DNA of 11,056 nt from Clostridiales bacterium UBA6388 (GCA_002437575.1 DJQK01000032.1:1-11056); one strand, 5' to 3'. Shown: positions 1 through 7,531, counted from the stretch's first letter. The notes: generated by a model from the letters alone, not told the origin. Program-made: numbers and translations.

Positions 1-23
1 GGTGTTAAGTTCGTGACATTGGT

Positions 24-167
24 GCCCACATCGGCCCGGCAGAGATAAATCTCTGAAACGCGAAGCACTTCTGCGAAATCGCAGGCAGCGATAGGCCAAT
101 GTGCGCAAACTGTCCTGCTAAAGGATAATCGTACTGCAAAAGGGCCGATGTGGGCATCGGCCCTTAC
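24..167. repeat. MITE-like inverted-repeat element, copy 1 (left outer end decayed)
   Basis: A perfect 14-bp inverted repeat encloses the element: GCCCACATCGGCCC at 24-37 and its complement at 142-155. The right arm (142-167) also folds on itself as GGGCCGATG, loop TGGG, CATCGGCCC, so it can pair locally or with the left arm. Inside are two more short perfect hairpins: AGAGAT-AA-ATCTCT (41-54) and CTGCGA-AA-TCGCAG (71-84). It is related to the element at 4324-4427. Both carry GCCCGGCAGA just inside the left arm (34-43 and 4346-4355). Both carry TCGTACT at the same distance from the right end (129-135 and 4389-4395), and both end in a TAC. The expected outer half of the left arm (about 12-23) does not match, so this copy is probably decayed or rearranged there. 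It could be a non-autonomous mobile element, a REP-like repeat, or a structured RNA. Confidence 0.6.
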
Positions 168-231
168 GAGCGCACTGAATTATTGGGACGGTCAGCATCA
201 TCGGCCTCGTCATAAAGGTCTGTAACAGTAA

Positions 232-275
232 AAAGAAGTAACCGCCCGGACTAGCAAACCAGCGGTTACTTCTTT
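232..275 (-). terminator. Rho-independent terminator downstream of the DeoR-family gene
   Basis: A 14-bp perfect stem, AAAGAAGTAACCGC (232-245) with GCGGTTACTTCTTT (262-275), encloses a 16-nt loop. Read on the minus strand, the stem is followed by a T-rich stretch (TTCTTTTTAC), as expected for an intrinsic terminator. It lies about 90 bp past the stop codon of the minus-strand DeoR-family gene. On the plus strand there is no good T-tract, so its main direction is probably leftward. Positions 168-231, between this hairpin and the repeat element, show nothing I can name. Confidence 0.7.
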
Positions 276-366
276 GCAATAATTCTGGGGAGCGCCCGTT
301 TGCCGGCAGCACTTCGTTTTGTATCTACAGTTTAACCCTGCGCCGCTTGCGTGTCAAACGGTTTTT

Positions 367-1134
367 TCAGTCCTTCGGATAGATGCAGCGCACGCCCTGC
401 TCTTCAAAGTGGCGCAGCCAGGCTTCGGTGGGCTTGGCGTTTGTTACGACGGCCTCAATGCCGGAAATGGGCGTGATGTTGACAAACGAGACTTTGTCGA
501 ATTTGGAAGAGTCGATGATGAGGATCTTCTGCCGGCCAGCGCGGAGCATGGCCTGCTTGATGAGGGCGGTCAGCTCGTTGGAGTCGGTGACGCCGGCTTC
601 CTTGTCCATGCCCTTACAGGAGACGAAGACCTTGTCGACGTGGTAATTGCCGAGGTATTTTTCACACTGGCTGCCGACCAGGGCCAGAGACTCGGCCTTG
701 AGCCGGCCGCCGGTGAGCAGGATCGTCCAGGTTTCGACGTTGGCCAGCTCCACCACGAGCTCGACGGAGTTGGTGATGATGGTGAGATTTTTCTTGTCGC
801 GCAGCTTTTTCGCGCAGAACAGCGCCGTGGAGCTGTCGTCGAGCATCAGATGGTCGCCGTCGTCCACCATTTCGCAGACGAGCTCGGCGATCTGGTTTTT
901 GTATTCAACGTTCGTCTTGCTGCGGATGGCGTGGGAGAGGTCGGTTTTCGTGCTGTTGCCGAGGATCGCGCCGCCGTAGGTCTTTGTGGCGTAGCCCTCT
1001 TTTTCGAGCTTGTCGAGATCGCGGCGGATGGTCTCCTCCGTGACCTGATAGTGGGCGGCCAGCTCGCTGACCAGAACGCGCTGTTCGGCGCGGAGCTTCT
1101 GAAGAATTTCGTTTTTCCGTTCGATTGCTAACAT
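367..1134 (-). CDS. DeoR-family transcriptional repressor
   Basis: A cytoplasmic, sugar-phosphate-type DNA-binding repressor of 255 residues, the usual DeoR length. Residues 1-56 form the DeoR winged helix-turn-helix: an ERKNEIL start, ELAAHYQV, then the recognition helix VTEETIRRDLDKL (31-43) and the closing YGGA (53-56). Residues about 75-232 form the DeoR C-terminal effector domain. It shows DGDHLMLDDSST (92-103), TNS (121-123), LTGG (140-143), a DKVFVSCKG block, GVTD, and a KILIIDSSKF block. In the family this domain binds a phosphorylated sugar or similar ligand. The start at 1134 is chosen because GGAAAGGA lies 6 bases upstream and the HTH begins at once; a longer open frame upstream has no domain content. 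The gene is divergent from the MBOAT/DHHW operon and is followed by a terminator at 232-275. The regulated pathway and ligand cannot be told from the sequence. No sugar kinase or PTS gene is in the window, so its targets may lie to the left or elsewhere. Confidence 0.93.
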   Translation of the reverse strand: MLAIERKNEILQKLRAEQRVLVSELAAHYQVTEETIRRDLDKLEKEGYATKTYGGAILGNSTKTDLSHAIRSKTNVEYKNQIAELVCEMVDDGDHLMLDDSSTALFCAKKLRDKKNLTIITNSVELVVELANVETWTILLTGGRLKAESLALVGSQCEKYLGNYHVDKVFVSCKGMDKEAGVTDSNELTALIKQAMLRAGRQKILIIDSSKFDKVSFVNITPISGIEAVVTNAKPTEAWLRHFEEQGVRCIYPKD

Positions 1135-1198
1135 GATTTGTCCTTTCCCGGTGAACGCAAGAGGAAGGCCCATGCGTAATTCCACATAACATTTTTCT

Positions 1199-1227
1199 AA
1201 TATAACATAAAGCCGCAGAAAACGCAA
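1199..1227 (-). promoter_or_regulatory. Sigma-A-type promoter of the DeoR-family gene
   Basis: On the minus strand TTGCGT (plus 1222-1227) and TATATT (plus 1199-1204) are separated by 17 bp. This would start transcription near 1192 and give a leader of about 58 nt before the ATG at 1134. A 10-bp palindrome, AGGAATTCCT, lies just upstream at 1248-1257 and might be an operator, but a 10-bp palindrome alone is weak evidence. Confidence 0.55.
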
Positions 1228-1329
1228 GCTCGGTTTTGCAAGAAAATAGGAATTCCTGACAAAAAATGCGAAACGGCGCGAACGGAAGGGGACTGGCAAA
1301 AAATACTTCTTAATTTTTGTCTTTATCTC

Positions 1330-1358
1330 TTGCAAAATGGGAAACGGTTTGATAAATT
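1330..1358 (+). promoter_or_regulatory. Candidate promoter of the MBOAT/DHHW operon
   Basis: TTGCAA (1330-1335) and TAAATT (1353-1358) are separated by 17 bp, about 60 bp before the likely transcript start-to-ATG interval of the MBOAT gene. The match to consensus is moderate. A nonamer, TTATGTAAA, occurs twice downstream (1374-1382 and 1387-1395, period 13) in the leader. This could be a binding site or simply AT-rich chance. Confidence 0.4.
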
Positions 1359-1427
1359 AGAAGGCGCTGGCAGTTATGTAAATTTTTTATGTAAAGCAAT
1401 TCGGTTGGTTGGAGCGAAGCGGCTGTT

Positions 1428-2837
1428 ATGGTTTTTTCGAGCTTGTTCTTTTTATATATCTTTTTGCCCTATTGTCTGCTGCTGTATTTTTTGCAGCCGC
1501 GCCTCGGCGGAAAAAACGCGGTCCTGATCGGCGCGAGCCTCGTGTTCTATGCGTGGGGAGAGCCGGTCTATGTGCTTTTGATGCTGGCCGTGGCGGGGCT
1601 CAACTGGGGCTTTGGCCTGCTGCTGGAGAAAAAGCGGAGCAAGTGGCTGCTGGCCGTCTGCGTGGCGCTGAATTTGTCGAGCCTGATCGTGTTCAAATAC
1701 GCGGGCTTTCTGGTCGAAAATATCAACGCGATCTTCCAAACGGCGCTCACAGTTCCGAAGATCGCCCTTCCGATCGGCATCTCGTTTTACACGTTCCAGG
1801 CGCTGTCGTACTCCGTCGACGTGTACCGCAAAGACGTTGCGGCGCAGCGCTCTTACGCGAAATTCCTGCTGTACGTTTCCATGTTCCCGCAGCTCATCGC
1901 GGGCCCCATCGTGCGGTATGTGGACGTGGCGGCGCAGATCGAATCGCGCAAATTTGATCCCGAGAGTATTTTCAGAGGCGTGACGCGCTTTTGCGTGGGA
2001 CTTGGGAAAAAGGTTTTGCTTGCAGATCACGTCGGGCAGGTGGCAGACCAGCTGCTGGGAGGCTCTTTTGTCGGCGCGACGACGCTTTCCGTGTGGCTCG
2101 GCGCGCTCATGTTCATGTTCCAGATCTACTTCGATTTTTCCGGCTATTCCGACATGGCCATCGGCCTGGGCCGCATCCTGGGCTTCCGCTTTCCGGAAAA
2201 CTTCAAGCTGCCGTACACGTCGAGATCGATCACCGAATTCTGGCGGCGCTGGCATATTTCGCTGAGCTCGTTTTTCCGGGATTATGTCTACATACCCCTC
2301 GGCGGCAACCGCAGGCACGTGTACCTGAACCTGTTCATCGTCTGGGCGCTGACCGGCCTCTGGCACGGAGCCAGTTGGAATTTCGTTCTGTGGGGACTGT
2401 ACTTCTTCGTGCTTTTGTGCATCGAGCGGCTTGCCAAAAAGCAGCTGCACAAGATCCCAAAGCTCGTCCGGCACCTTGCAACGCTGCTTCTGATTTTGAT
2501 CAGCTGGAACATTTTCTACCACGAGGACCTTACGCGGCTTTCAGAGAGCTTCCGCATTTTCTTTGGCCTCTCGGGAGCCGGCTTTACGAACGAGACGACG
2601 AATCTTCTGCTGCGGAACAATCTGCCGCTGATCGCCGTCTGCGCGGTCGGCTGCTCGGCCATTCCGCAGTTTACAGGGAACGTCATCGGCTTACTTTGCG
2701 CAGAGAAGGCGGAAGACGGCGTGGGGCACAAGATCTACGCCGCGCTTACCTTCGTGTTTGATCTCGCGCTTCTGGCGCTGGCGACGATCTCGCTGGCCGG
2801 TTCAAGCTATAACGCATTTTTGTATTTCCGCTTCTAG
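1428..2837 (+). CDS. MBOAT-family O-acyltransferase, AlgI/DltB type
   Basis: A 469-residue polytopic membrane protein of the membrane-bound O-acyltransferase family. In AlgI-type systems this protein moves an acetyl group from a cytoplasmic donor across the membrane to a partner that modifies an exported polysaccharide. The start MVFSSLFFLYIFLP is typical of AlgI-like proteins. Family blocks follow in order: SFYTFQALSYSVDVYR, MFPQLIAGPIVRY, QIYFDFSGYSDMAIGLGR, the FWRRWHISLSSFFRDYVYIPLGGN block and TGLWHGASWNFVLWG. The two histidines of the active channel are H276 (RRWH) and H313 (WHGA). Length matches the family (about 460-520). The ribosome site is poor: GGAG at 1411-1414 is 13 bases from the ATG. 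The stop codon overlaps the AGGAGG of the next gene, so the two are co-transcribed and probably translationally linked. The acetylated polymer cannot be inferred; no polysaccharide synthase genes are present. Confidence 0.93.
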   Translation: MVFSSLFFLYIFLPYCLLLYFLQPRLGGKNAVLIGASLVFYAWGEPVYVLLMLAVAGLNWGFGLLLEKKRSKWLLAVCVALNLSSLIVFKYAGFLVENINAIFQTALTVPKIALPIGISFYTFQALSYSVDVYRKDVAAQRSYAKFLLYVSMFPQLIAGPIVRYVDVAAQIESRKFDPESIFRGVTRFCVGLGKKVLLADHVGQVADQLLGGSFVGATTLSVWLGALMFMFQIYFDFSGYSDMAIGLGRILGFRFPENFKLPYTSRSITEFWRRWHISLSSFFRDYVYIPLGGNRRHVYLNLFIVWALTGLWHGASWNFVLWGLYFFVLLCIERLAKKQLHKIPKLVRHLATLLLILISWNIFYHEDLTRLSESFRIFFGLSGAGFTNETTNLLLRNNLPLIAVCAVGCSAIPQFTGNVIGLLCAEKAEDGVGHKIYAALTFVFDLALLALATISLAGSSYNAFLYFRF

Positions 2838-2849
2838 GAGGGCGGCCGC

Positions 2850-4307
2850 ATGAAAAAAATTTACCGCGCGATGGCAGGCGCGATCCTGGCGCTGCTTCTC
2901 GTCATCGGGCTTGCATCGCTGTTTACGACCGGTGCTGCGTCTGACGGCGCCGACACGACAAAACCGGAATTTTCCATACAGGCGCTGCTGGACGGCACGT
3001 TCATTTCGCAGCTCGAGACGTATTATACGAATACCTTCCCGCTGCGAAGCCAGCTTCTGGCCGCGAACCGCAAGCTCAACGGCTTTTACCATGCCTCGGC
3101 CGGAGACGAGAATATTCTGGTCCTGAGCGGAAACACCGGCGCCGAGCAGGGCGGTGAGTCGCTGGCGCGGCAGGAGTATGAGAAGACCGGCAAGACGCTC
3201 GAAAATGACCCGGCGGAGCCCGCTTCCGCAGACGCAGAGATTTCCGCGCCCGAAACGGCAGTCGAGACCGAAACGCCGGAAAACCCGACGGGGGAGTCTG
3301 CCGGGGAGGAAGCGCCGGAGGAGCCCGCGGACTCGTCTGCGGAGGATGAAATTCCTGCGCTTGACAACCCCGATATCTCCGAGGCGCAGTATGCGGGCAA
3401 TGTCGTCATCGTCGGCGACCGCGCGATGGAGATCCCGACGGCGACGGATTCCGTCATCGTAAGCTACGCGAAAACGGTCAACGCCCTTGCCGACGCGCTG
3501 GGAAGCGACGTGCGCACCATCAGCCTCGTGACCCCGAACGGCGGCGAATTTTACTCGCCGGAGAGTATGCACCAGGGCCTCAACTCGCAAAAGGACATGA
3601 TCGACCTCTGCTACAGCAAAATGGACAAGGGCATTCTGACGGTCGACGCCTACAGCGCGCTGCGGGCGCATACGGACGAGTATATTTTCTTCAGGACCGA
3701 TCACCACTGGACGCAGCTCGGCGCATATTACGCCTACACCGCCTTCTGTGAGGCCGCTGGCTTTGACGCTGTGCCGCTTGACCGGTTCGAGACCGGCCGC
3801 TATGACCACTTCGTGGGCTCGATGTACACCTTCACGGCCAATTATCCCCAGAGCCAGACGCTGCTCGACAATCCGGACTACCTCGAGTATTATCTTCCGA
3901 TCGTGACCACGCACGCAAAATATTACGCCGACGCAACGCTGCAAAACGGCGTGCCGGTAAGCGTGGTGTACCAGCATTTAGACGCCTCGGTCACGAACAA
4001 GTACCAGTGCTTCATCGGCGGCGACACGCCCATATGCGTCATTGAAACGGACGTGGATGGCCCCGTGTGCCTGATGCTCAAGGAATCCTACGGCAACGCC
4101 TTCGCGCCGTTTCTGACGAGCCACTACAGCAAGATCATCGTCGTCGACCCCAGAGAGTTCAACCGCGACGGAAAGCCGTCGCTGGATCTGACGCAGTTTG
4201 CAAAGGAGCAGGGCGTAAACGATCTTCTCGTCATCAATTACCCCTATATGATCAACAATTCTTATTACATTGCCTGGCTCGGAAGGCTTGTCGGTTATAC
4301 GTCATAA
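2850..4307 (+). CDS. DHHW-family, AlgX/AlgJ-like extracytoplasmic SGNH acetyltransferase/esterase
   Basis: A 485-residue exported protein, partner of the upstream MBOAT gene. Residues about 6-28 are a signal anchor after MKKIYR. The following YYTNTFPLRSQLLAANRKLNGFY resembles the conserved N-terminal block of DHHW proteins. The namesake motif is TDHHWT at residues 283-288 (D284, H285, H286, W287) in a FFRTDHHWTQLGAYYAY context. A KESYGNAF block with S413 lies about 130 residues later. In AlgJ/AlgX the catalytic D-x-H and Ser are arranged in this permuted order, so D284, H286 and S413 are the likely triad. This assignment is by analogy. The expected role is final transfer of acetyl from the MBOAT channel to an extracellular glycan. 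Residues about 117-170 are an acidic Ala/Glu/Pro-rich low-complexity stretch inserted before GDRAMEIP. AGGAGG overlaps the upstream stop (2836-2841), 8 bases before the ATG. No hairpin terminator lies immediately after the stop; the next one is at 4482-4513. Confidence 0.88.
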   Translation: MKKIYRAMAGAILALLLVIGLASLFTTGAASDGADTTKPEFSIQALLDGTFISQLETYYTNTFPLRSQLLAANRKLNGFYHASAGDENILVLSGNTGAEQGGESLARQEYEKTGKTLENDPAEPASADAEISAPETAVETETPENPTGESAGEEAPEEPADSSAEDEIPALDNPDISEAQYAGNVVIVGDRAMEIPTATDSVIVSYAKTVNALADALGSDVRTISLVTPNGGEFYSPESMHQGLNSQKDMIDLCYSKMDKGILTVDAYSALRAHTDEYIFFRTDHHWTQLGAYYAYTAFCEAAGFDAVPLDRFETGRYDHFVGSMYTFTANYPQSQTLLDNPDYLEYYLPIVTTHAKYYADATLQNGVPVSVVYQHLDASVTNKYQCFIGGDTPICVIETDVDGPVCLMLKESYGNAFAPFLTSHYSKIIVVDPREFNRDGKPSLDLTQFAKEQGVNDLLVINYPYMINNSYYIAWLGRLVGYTS

Positions 4308-4323
4308 AAGAAGCGCCGGTCTT

Positions 4324-4427
4324 GTAGGGGCGGACGACACTGCCCGCCCGGCAGAAAAATGTTCGAAACACAAGAGATTGCGGCGAATTCGTACTTCCCA
4401 AGGGCGGACAGAGTCGTCCGCCCCTAC
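4324..4427. repeat. MITE-like inverted-repeat element, copy 2 (intact, 104 bp)
   Basis: Terminal inverted repeats of 26 bp (4324-4349 and 4402-4427) match at 24 of 26 positions. The outer 15 are perfect: GTAGGGGCGGACGAC and its complement. Each arm is itself a hairpin. The right arm folds as GGGCGGAC, loop AGAGTC, GTCCGCCC (8-bp perfect), and the left arm folds the same way with one mismatch. There is no coding capacity and no clear target-site duplication. The element is homologous in layout and internal motifs to copy 1 at 24-167. It sits in the intergenic space between the DHHW gene and the kinase terminator, a tolerant insertion site. I interpret it as a non-autonomous or REP-like dispersed repeat. 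Confidence 0.75.
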
Positions 4428-4481
4428 GGAGTGAAAAAGGAAATGCACAAAAACCCGAACAGAAACGCGATCATGCAAAAA

Positions 4482-4513
4482 ATCCCGGTACCAATGTTGT
4501 TTGGTACCGGGAT
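4482..4513. terminator. Bidirectional intrinsic terminator between the MBOAT/DHHW operon and the kinase
   Basis: A perfect 13-bp stem, ATCCCGGTACCAA (4482-4494) with its complement TTGGTACCGGGAT (4501-4513), has a 6-nt loop. On the minus strand it is followed by six T residues and lies 5 bases past the kinase stop codon, making it a strong kinase terminator. On the plus strand it is followed by CTTTGTT, a weaker tract that could still stop the convergent DHHW transcript. Confidence 0.88.
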
Positions 4514-4518
4514 CTTTG

Positions 4519-7245
4519 TTACGATTCTCGGACGTTGAAGTCCTTTGTAGCTGCGAGCTTGTGGTTGAAGTAAATTTCCAGCGTGTAGGTCCCGGCCTTC
4601 TGCGGCATACTGTCGAGCGTGCCGACAAAAAGGTTTTTCTCCCACATCGTGTTCCACTGGCGCTGGGACGCTTCGAAGGTCACGACCTTTCCGTCCGCGT
4701 CGCGCACGACGAGCATCACGGCGATGTCCTCTTCCGCTGTCGTGTCGAGCGTGGAGAGCGTTTGCAGCGCAAAGGCCATCTGCTCGTTGACGGTGTAGTA
4801 ATTGTTGCGTGTGGTCAAGATGTTCGTGCTGTTCACGGTTTCGACGTTCGCGGGCTTCAGGAAGAAGCCGAGGTACGTGTTGCCGAAGCCATGCTCGGTG
4901 AACTTTTCCGTTACCGCCGGGGAGTGATAGGTGATCTTCGTGTCGCCCTCCAGCTTCTCGCCGCTCTTGAGCGCAATGGTGAACGTGTAGTCCGCATCGG
5001 GCACAAGATCGGAAAGCGCGATCCGCAGCGGCGCGTCCTCCGCCTCCGGAAGCTCGATGGCCGTATCGACGCCTGCGATCTTCGCTTCCAGCTTCCAGCC
5101 GGGCTCTGCCGGGTCGACCTCGCAGGCCCAGTCGAGCACAAGATCTTCGCCGTCGACATTTGCCGTGAACGACGAGAGCTTCGTGATGTTGGGCGTGATG
5201 GTGGTCGAGACGCTCTGGAGCATCGTGGGCGTGGAGATGATGATCTCATACGTTTCACCCGGCGTCAGACCCTCAAACGTCACAGACGGCGTCGCGACGA
5301 TCTGCGTGTCGGAGTAATCGTCCGGGCCGGTGATCGTGACCGTCCAGCTTTCAGGCGCGTCGCCCTCAATGTTCCACGACAAGATGGCCGAAGAGCTCGA
5401 GATCGCAACGGAAAGCGGCGGGACGATCGATACCGTCGGGACCGTGGAGAACGTCGCGGTGGTCACGCCGATGAGCTTGGTGTTTTCCGGCTCCTGCAGC
5501 GTGAAGGTGTACTCCGTGCCCGAGGCAAGGCCTGCGATGACCGTGCTGTGGCCGGAGAAGGTAGCCGTCTGGGGCTCCTGACCCTCCGCGGTGTAGGAAA
5601 CGGTCCATGTGCCGGGGTCGGGGCCGTCGAGAATGATGAGGTTCAGCTCGGCCTGCGTGACGGCAACGGGCGTGGCCGTGAAGCTCAGGATCTCCGTCTG
5701 GGCAAGCGTTGTTGCCATGATGGAGTAATTGCCGGACGGCGTTTCGCCATTTTGCGGCTCGACGCTCACGGTGTACTGCGTGCCGGGAACGAGACCGGTG
5801 AAGGTGAGATCGGTGTTCGCCTGATAGCTCTGGTGGAACGTGTTTCCATAGGTGTCCGAGCAGACCATCATGAACGAGCCGTCCTTTTCGCCGGAATCGA
5901 CCTGAACGGTAATGTAGTCCGTTCCGGTATCGACGAGGGTGATGTCGTTCACATGGATGCTGCTGGGCGCGATGATGAAGAAGTACACGGCCGCGCCGAT
6001 TCCCGCGATCAGCAGCAGGCAGCACAGCGCGATCGGAAGCCAGCGGCTTTTCTTTCTGCGCTTTTTGGGAGCTTGCTCGCCGTCGGGCGCGTCGTCGTCA
6101 TCCTCGTCTGGCTCCAATGAACCGGAAATGCCATAGCCCTCGGGGTCCTTTTTCGCTTCCTTATGGACGGTGTCGATGAGGGAGTTGAGCATCTGCGTGT
6201 CGGGCGAGAAGTTTTCCTTGAAATCCTCGCCCATGGCCTCGGTGTCCGCAAACTGCACGGGCTCGATCTCTTCTTCGACCGACAGATCGACCGGCTCGTG
6301 ATCGCCTGCAATGGGCGGGACGATGAGCGTATCGTCGACCTGGTTGCGCTTCATGTACTCGACCAGCGCGTCCTTGAGCGCCTGCGGCGTCTGGTAGCGG
6401 TCTTCGGGCTTGAAGGCACAGGCCTTGAGAATGATCTCGGAAATTTCGTAGTCCGCGTACATCGGAACCGGAAGCGCTTCACCCGTGACGCGCCTTCTGT
6501 CGGCGGCCTTTGCCGACGTGTTTTCGTCTTCAAAGGGCGCGTGGTTGCCGTTGAAAATACGGTACAAAATCAAACCCACAGAATAAATATCCGTCGTCGG
6601 CTCGATCGCGGCCATGAGACTGAACAGCTCCGGCGCGGAGTAAGAGCTCAGCATGCTCTCGGGCATGGTGCAGTATTTGAGATCGTCGATCTTCGCAATG
6701 CCGAGGTCTCCGAGCAGGAAATGGCCCTGCGGGTTTAAGTAGATGTTCGACGGCTTGACGTCGCGGTGGATGAGCCCCGCCTGCCGCAGATCGATGAGCG
6801 CGCTGCAAAGGTCCATCGCCAGATTCACCGCGCAGAGCTTTGTCATCGCATTGTCCGCCAGATACTCGACCAGCGTCTTGCGGTGCTCGGCCAGCAGATA
6901 CATATCATACCCGACGCCGTCTTCCTTGGGCGCGATCTGATAGCTGCGGAAGCAGTCCAGATTCGGGCTGGCCGAGAGCGTTTCGAGCGCTTCGAGCTCC
7001 GCTTGATAATCGGACACGACCTGCTCATAGTATTTCTGTGCGTCCTCGGCCGTTGCGGCGGCGCCTGTAAACAGCAGCGCGTCGACCTGCTTCTGCGACT
7101 CCGGCACCGAAATGTGCTTGAGAATATAGGTCTGTCCGCTTTTTGTGCTTCTGACGATATATACTGCGGCCGCGCCGCGTACACTCACACACTCGACCAC
7201 TTCCATGTTCGAAAGCAGCGGCGATATCAGCTTGAGTTCGGCCAA
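4519..7245 (-). CDS. Membrane Ser/Thr protein kinase with four FN3-like extracellular repeats
   Basis: A 908-residue receptor-type Hanks kinase. The N-terminal kinase domain (about 15-290) shows VAIK-type K43 (YILK), the catalytic loop HRDVKPSN (160-167, D162), D180 in GDLGIAK (DLG in place of DFG), and SAPE ending at E206. The C-lobe block YSVGLILYRIFNG and a PEDRYQTP block follow. The glycine loop is replaced by VRGAAAVYIV. A linker with an acidic run and KKRRKKSR precedes one membrane span (about 402-425). Outside are four FN3-like repeats (roughly 430-512, 515-600, 605-685, 686-773), each with a G-L-x-P/S-G-T/E-x-Y-T/E type turn or a close variant. A C-terminal beta-rich domain (about 774-908) contains GTYTLEIYF. 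The start is TTG at 7245, because AGGAGG lies 7 bases upstream; the ATG 107 codons further up adds no domain sequence. The protein is divergent from the zinc-ribbon/BIG2 gene. PASTA repeats, which bind muropeptides in PrkC/PknB, are absent, so the ligand is unknown. Confidence 0.9.
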   Translation of the reverse strand: MAELKLISPLLSNMEVVECVSVRGAAAVYIVRSTKSGQTYILKHISVPESQKQVDALLFTGAAATAEDAQKYYEQVVSDYQAELEALETLSASPNLDCFRSYQIAPKEDGVGYDMYLLAEHRKTLVEYLADNAMTKLCAVNLAMDLCSALIDLRQAGLIHRDVKPSNIYLNPQGHFLLGDLGIAKIDDLKYCTMPESMLSSYSAPELFSLMAAIEPTTDIYSVGLILYRIFNGNHAPFEDENTSAKAADRRRVTGEALPVPMYADYEISEIILKACAFKPEDRYQTPQALKDALVEYMKRNQVDDTLIVPPIAGDHEPVDLSVEEEIEPVQFADTEAMGEDFKENFSPDTQMLNSLIDTVHKEAKKDPEGYGISGSLEPDEDDDDAPDGEQAPKKRRKKSRWLPIALCCLLLIAGIGAAVYFFIIAPSSIHVNDITLVDTGTDYITVQVDSGEKDGSFMMVCSDTYGNTFHQSYQANTDLTFTGLVPGTQYTVSVEPQNGETPSGNYSIMATTLAQTEILSFTATPVAVTQAELNLIILDGPDPGTWTVSYTAEGQEPQTATFSGHSTVIAGLASGTEYTFTLQEPENTKLIGVTTATFSTVPTVSIVPPLSVAISSSSAILSWNIEGDAPESWTVTITGPDDYSDTQIVATPSVTFEGLTPGETYEIIISTPTMLQSVSTTITPNITKLSSFTANVDGEDLVLDWACEVDPAEPGWKLEAKIAGVDTAIELPEAEDAPLRIALSDLVPDADYTFTIALKSGEKLEGDTKITYHSPAVTEKFTEHGFGNTYLGFFLKPANVETVNSTNILTTRNNYYTVNEQMAFALQTLSTLDTTAEEDIAVMLVVRDADGKVVTFEASQRQWNTMWEKNLFVGTLDSMPQKAGTYTLEIYFNHKLAATKDFNVRES

Positions 7246-7531
7246 ATGGTTCGCCTCCTTTTGGTGATCGGAACCTCTGAATCGATCCCCGACTGCGGAC
7301 AACGGATCTTTTCCGCCAATCCTGCGGTTTGAAAAATGGGAAATACACAAAGTATTCCTCCATTTTCCAAACCTTGTCTTGACGAAAAATCTCTCGCCGT
7401 CCACAGCCGCTGATCGAGTCAGAGCTTCCTTAGGATGAAACTGAAAACTGTCAACACGCCCGGACGCCGGGCCTTTCCGCGCGGAGCCGCGCCATTTTCC
7501 CGCGCGCTTGCGCACATTGCCGGTTTTCAGA
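7246..7531 (-). other. Long hairpin-rich 5' leader of the kinase gene
   Basis: If the promoter at 7538-7566 is used, the kinase transcript has a leader of about 286 nt. It can form two GC hairpins, GCGCGG-AG-CCGCGC (7479-7492) and GCCCGG-ACG-CCGGGC (7458-7472). It can also form a 48-nt extended stem-loop at 7327-7374. In that stem the outer 14-bp arms (7327-7340 and 7361-7374) match at 13 of 14, with the odd pair a G-U in RNA. None has a T-run on the minus strand, so they are not obvious terminators. I recognise no known riboswitch class. The leader keeps an open frame joined to the kinase, but its residues resemble no domain. Confidence 0.45.

Noticed and set aside
1374..1395. Repeated TTATGTAAA as a short tandem repeat or array
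   Set aside because: Only two copies in an AT-rich leader; too little to call a repeat feature.
4501..6120. Long plus-strand open frame of 539 codons opposite the kinase gene
   Set aside because: It is antisense to a clear kinase and FN3 region, its product is Arg/Gly/Asp-rich without any domain, and such frames are common opposite high-GC genes.
7327..7374. Long stem-loop as an intrinsic terminator
   Set aside because: No T-run follows on either strand and it lies inside the expected kinase leader; it is recorded as a leader structure instead.
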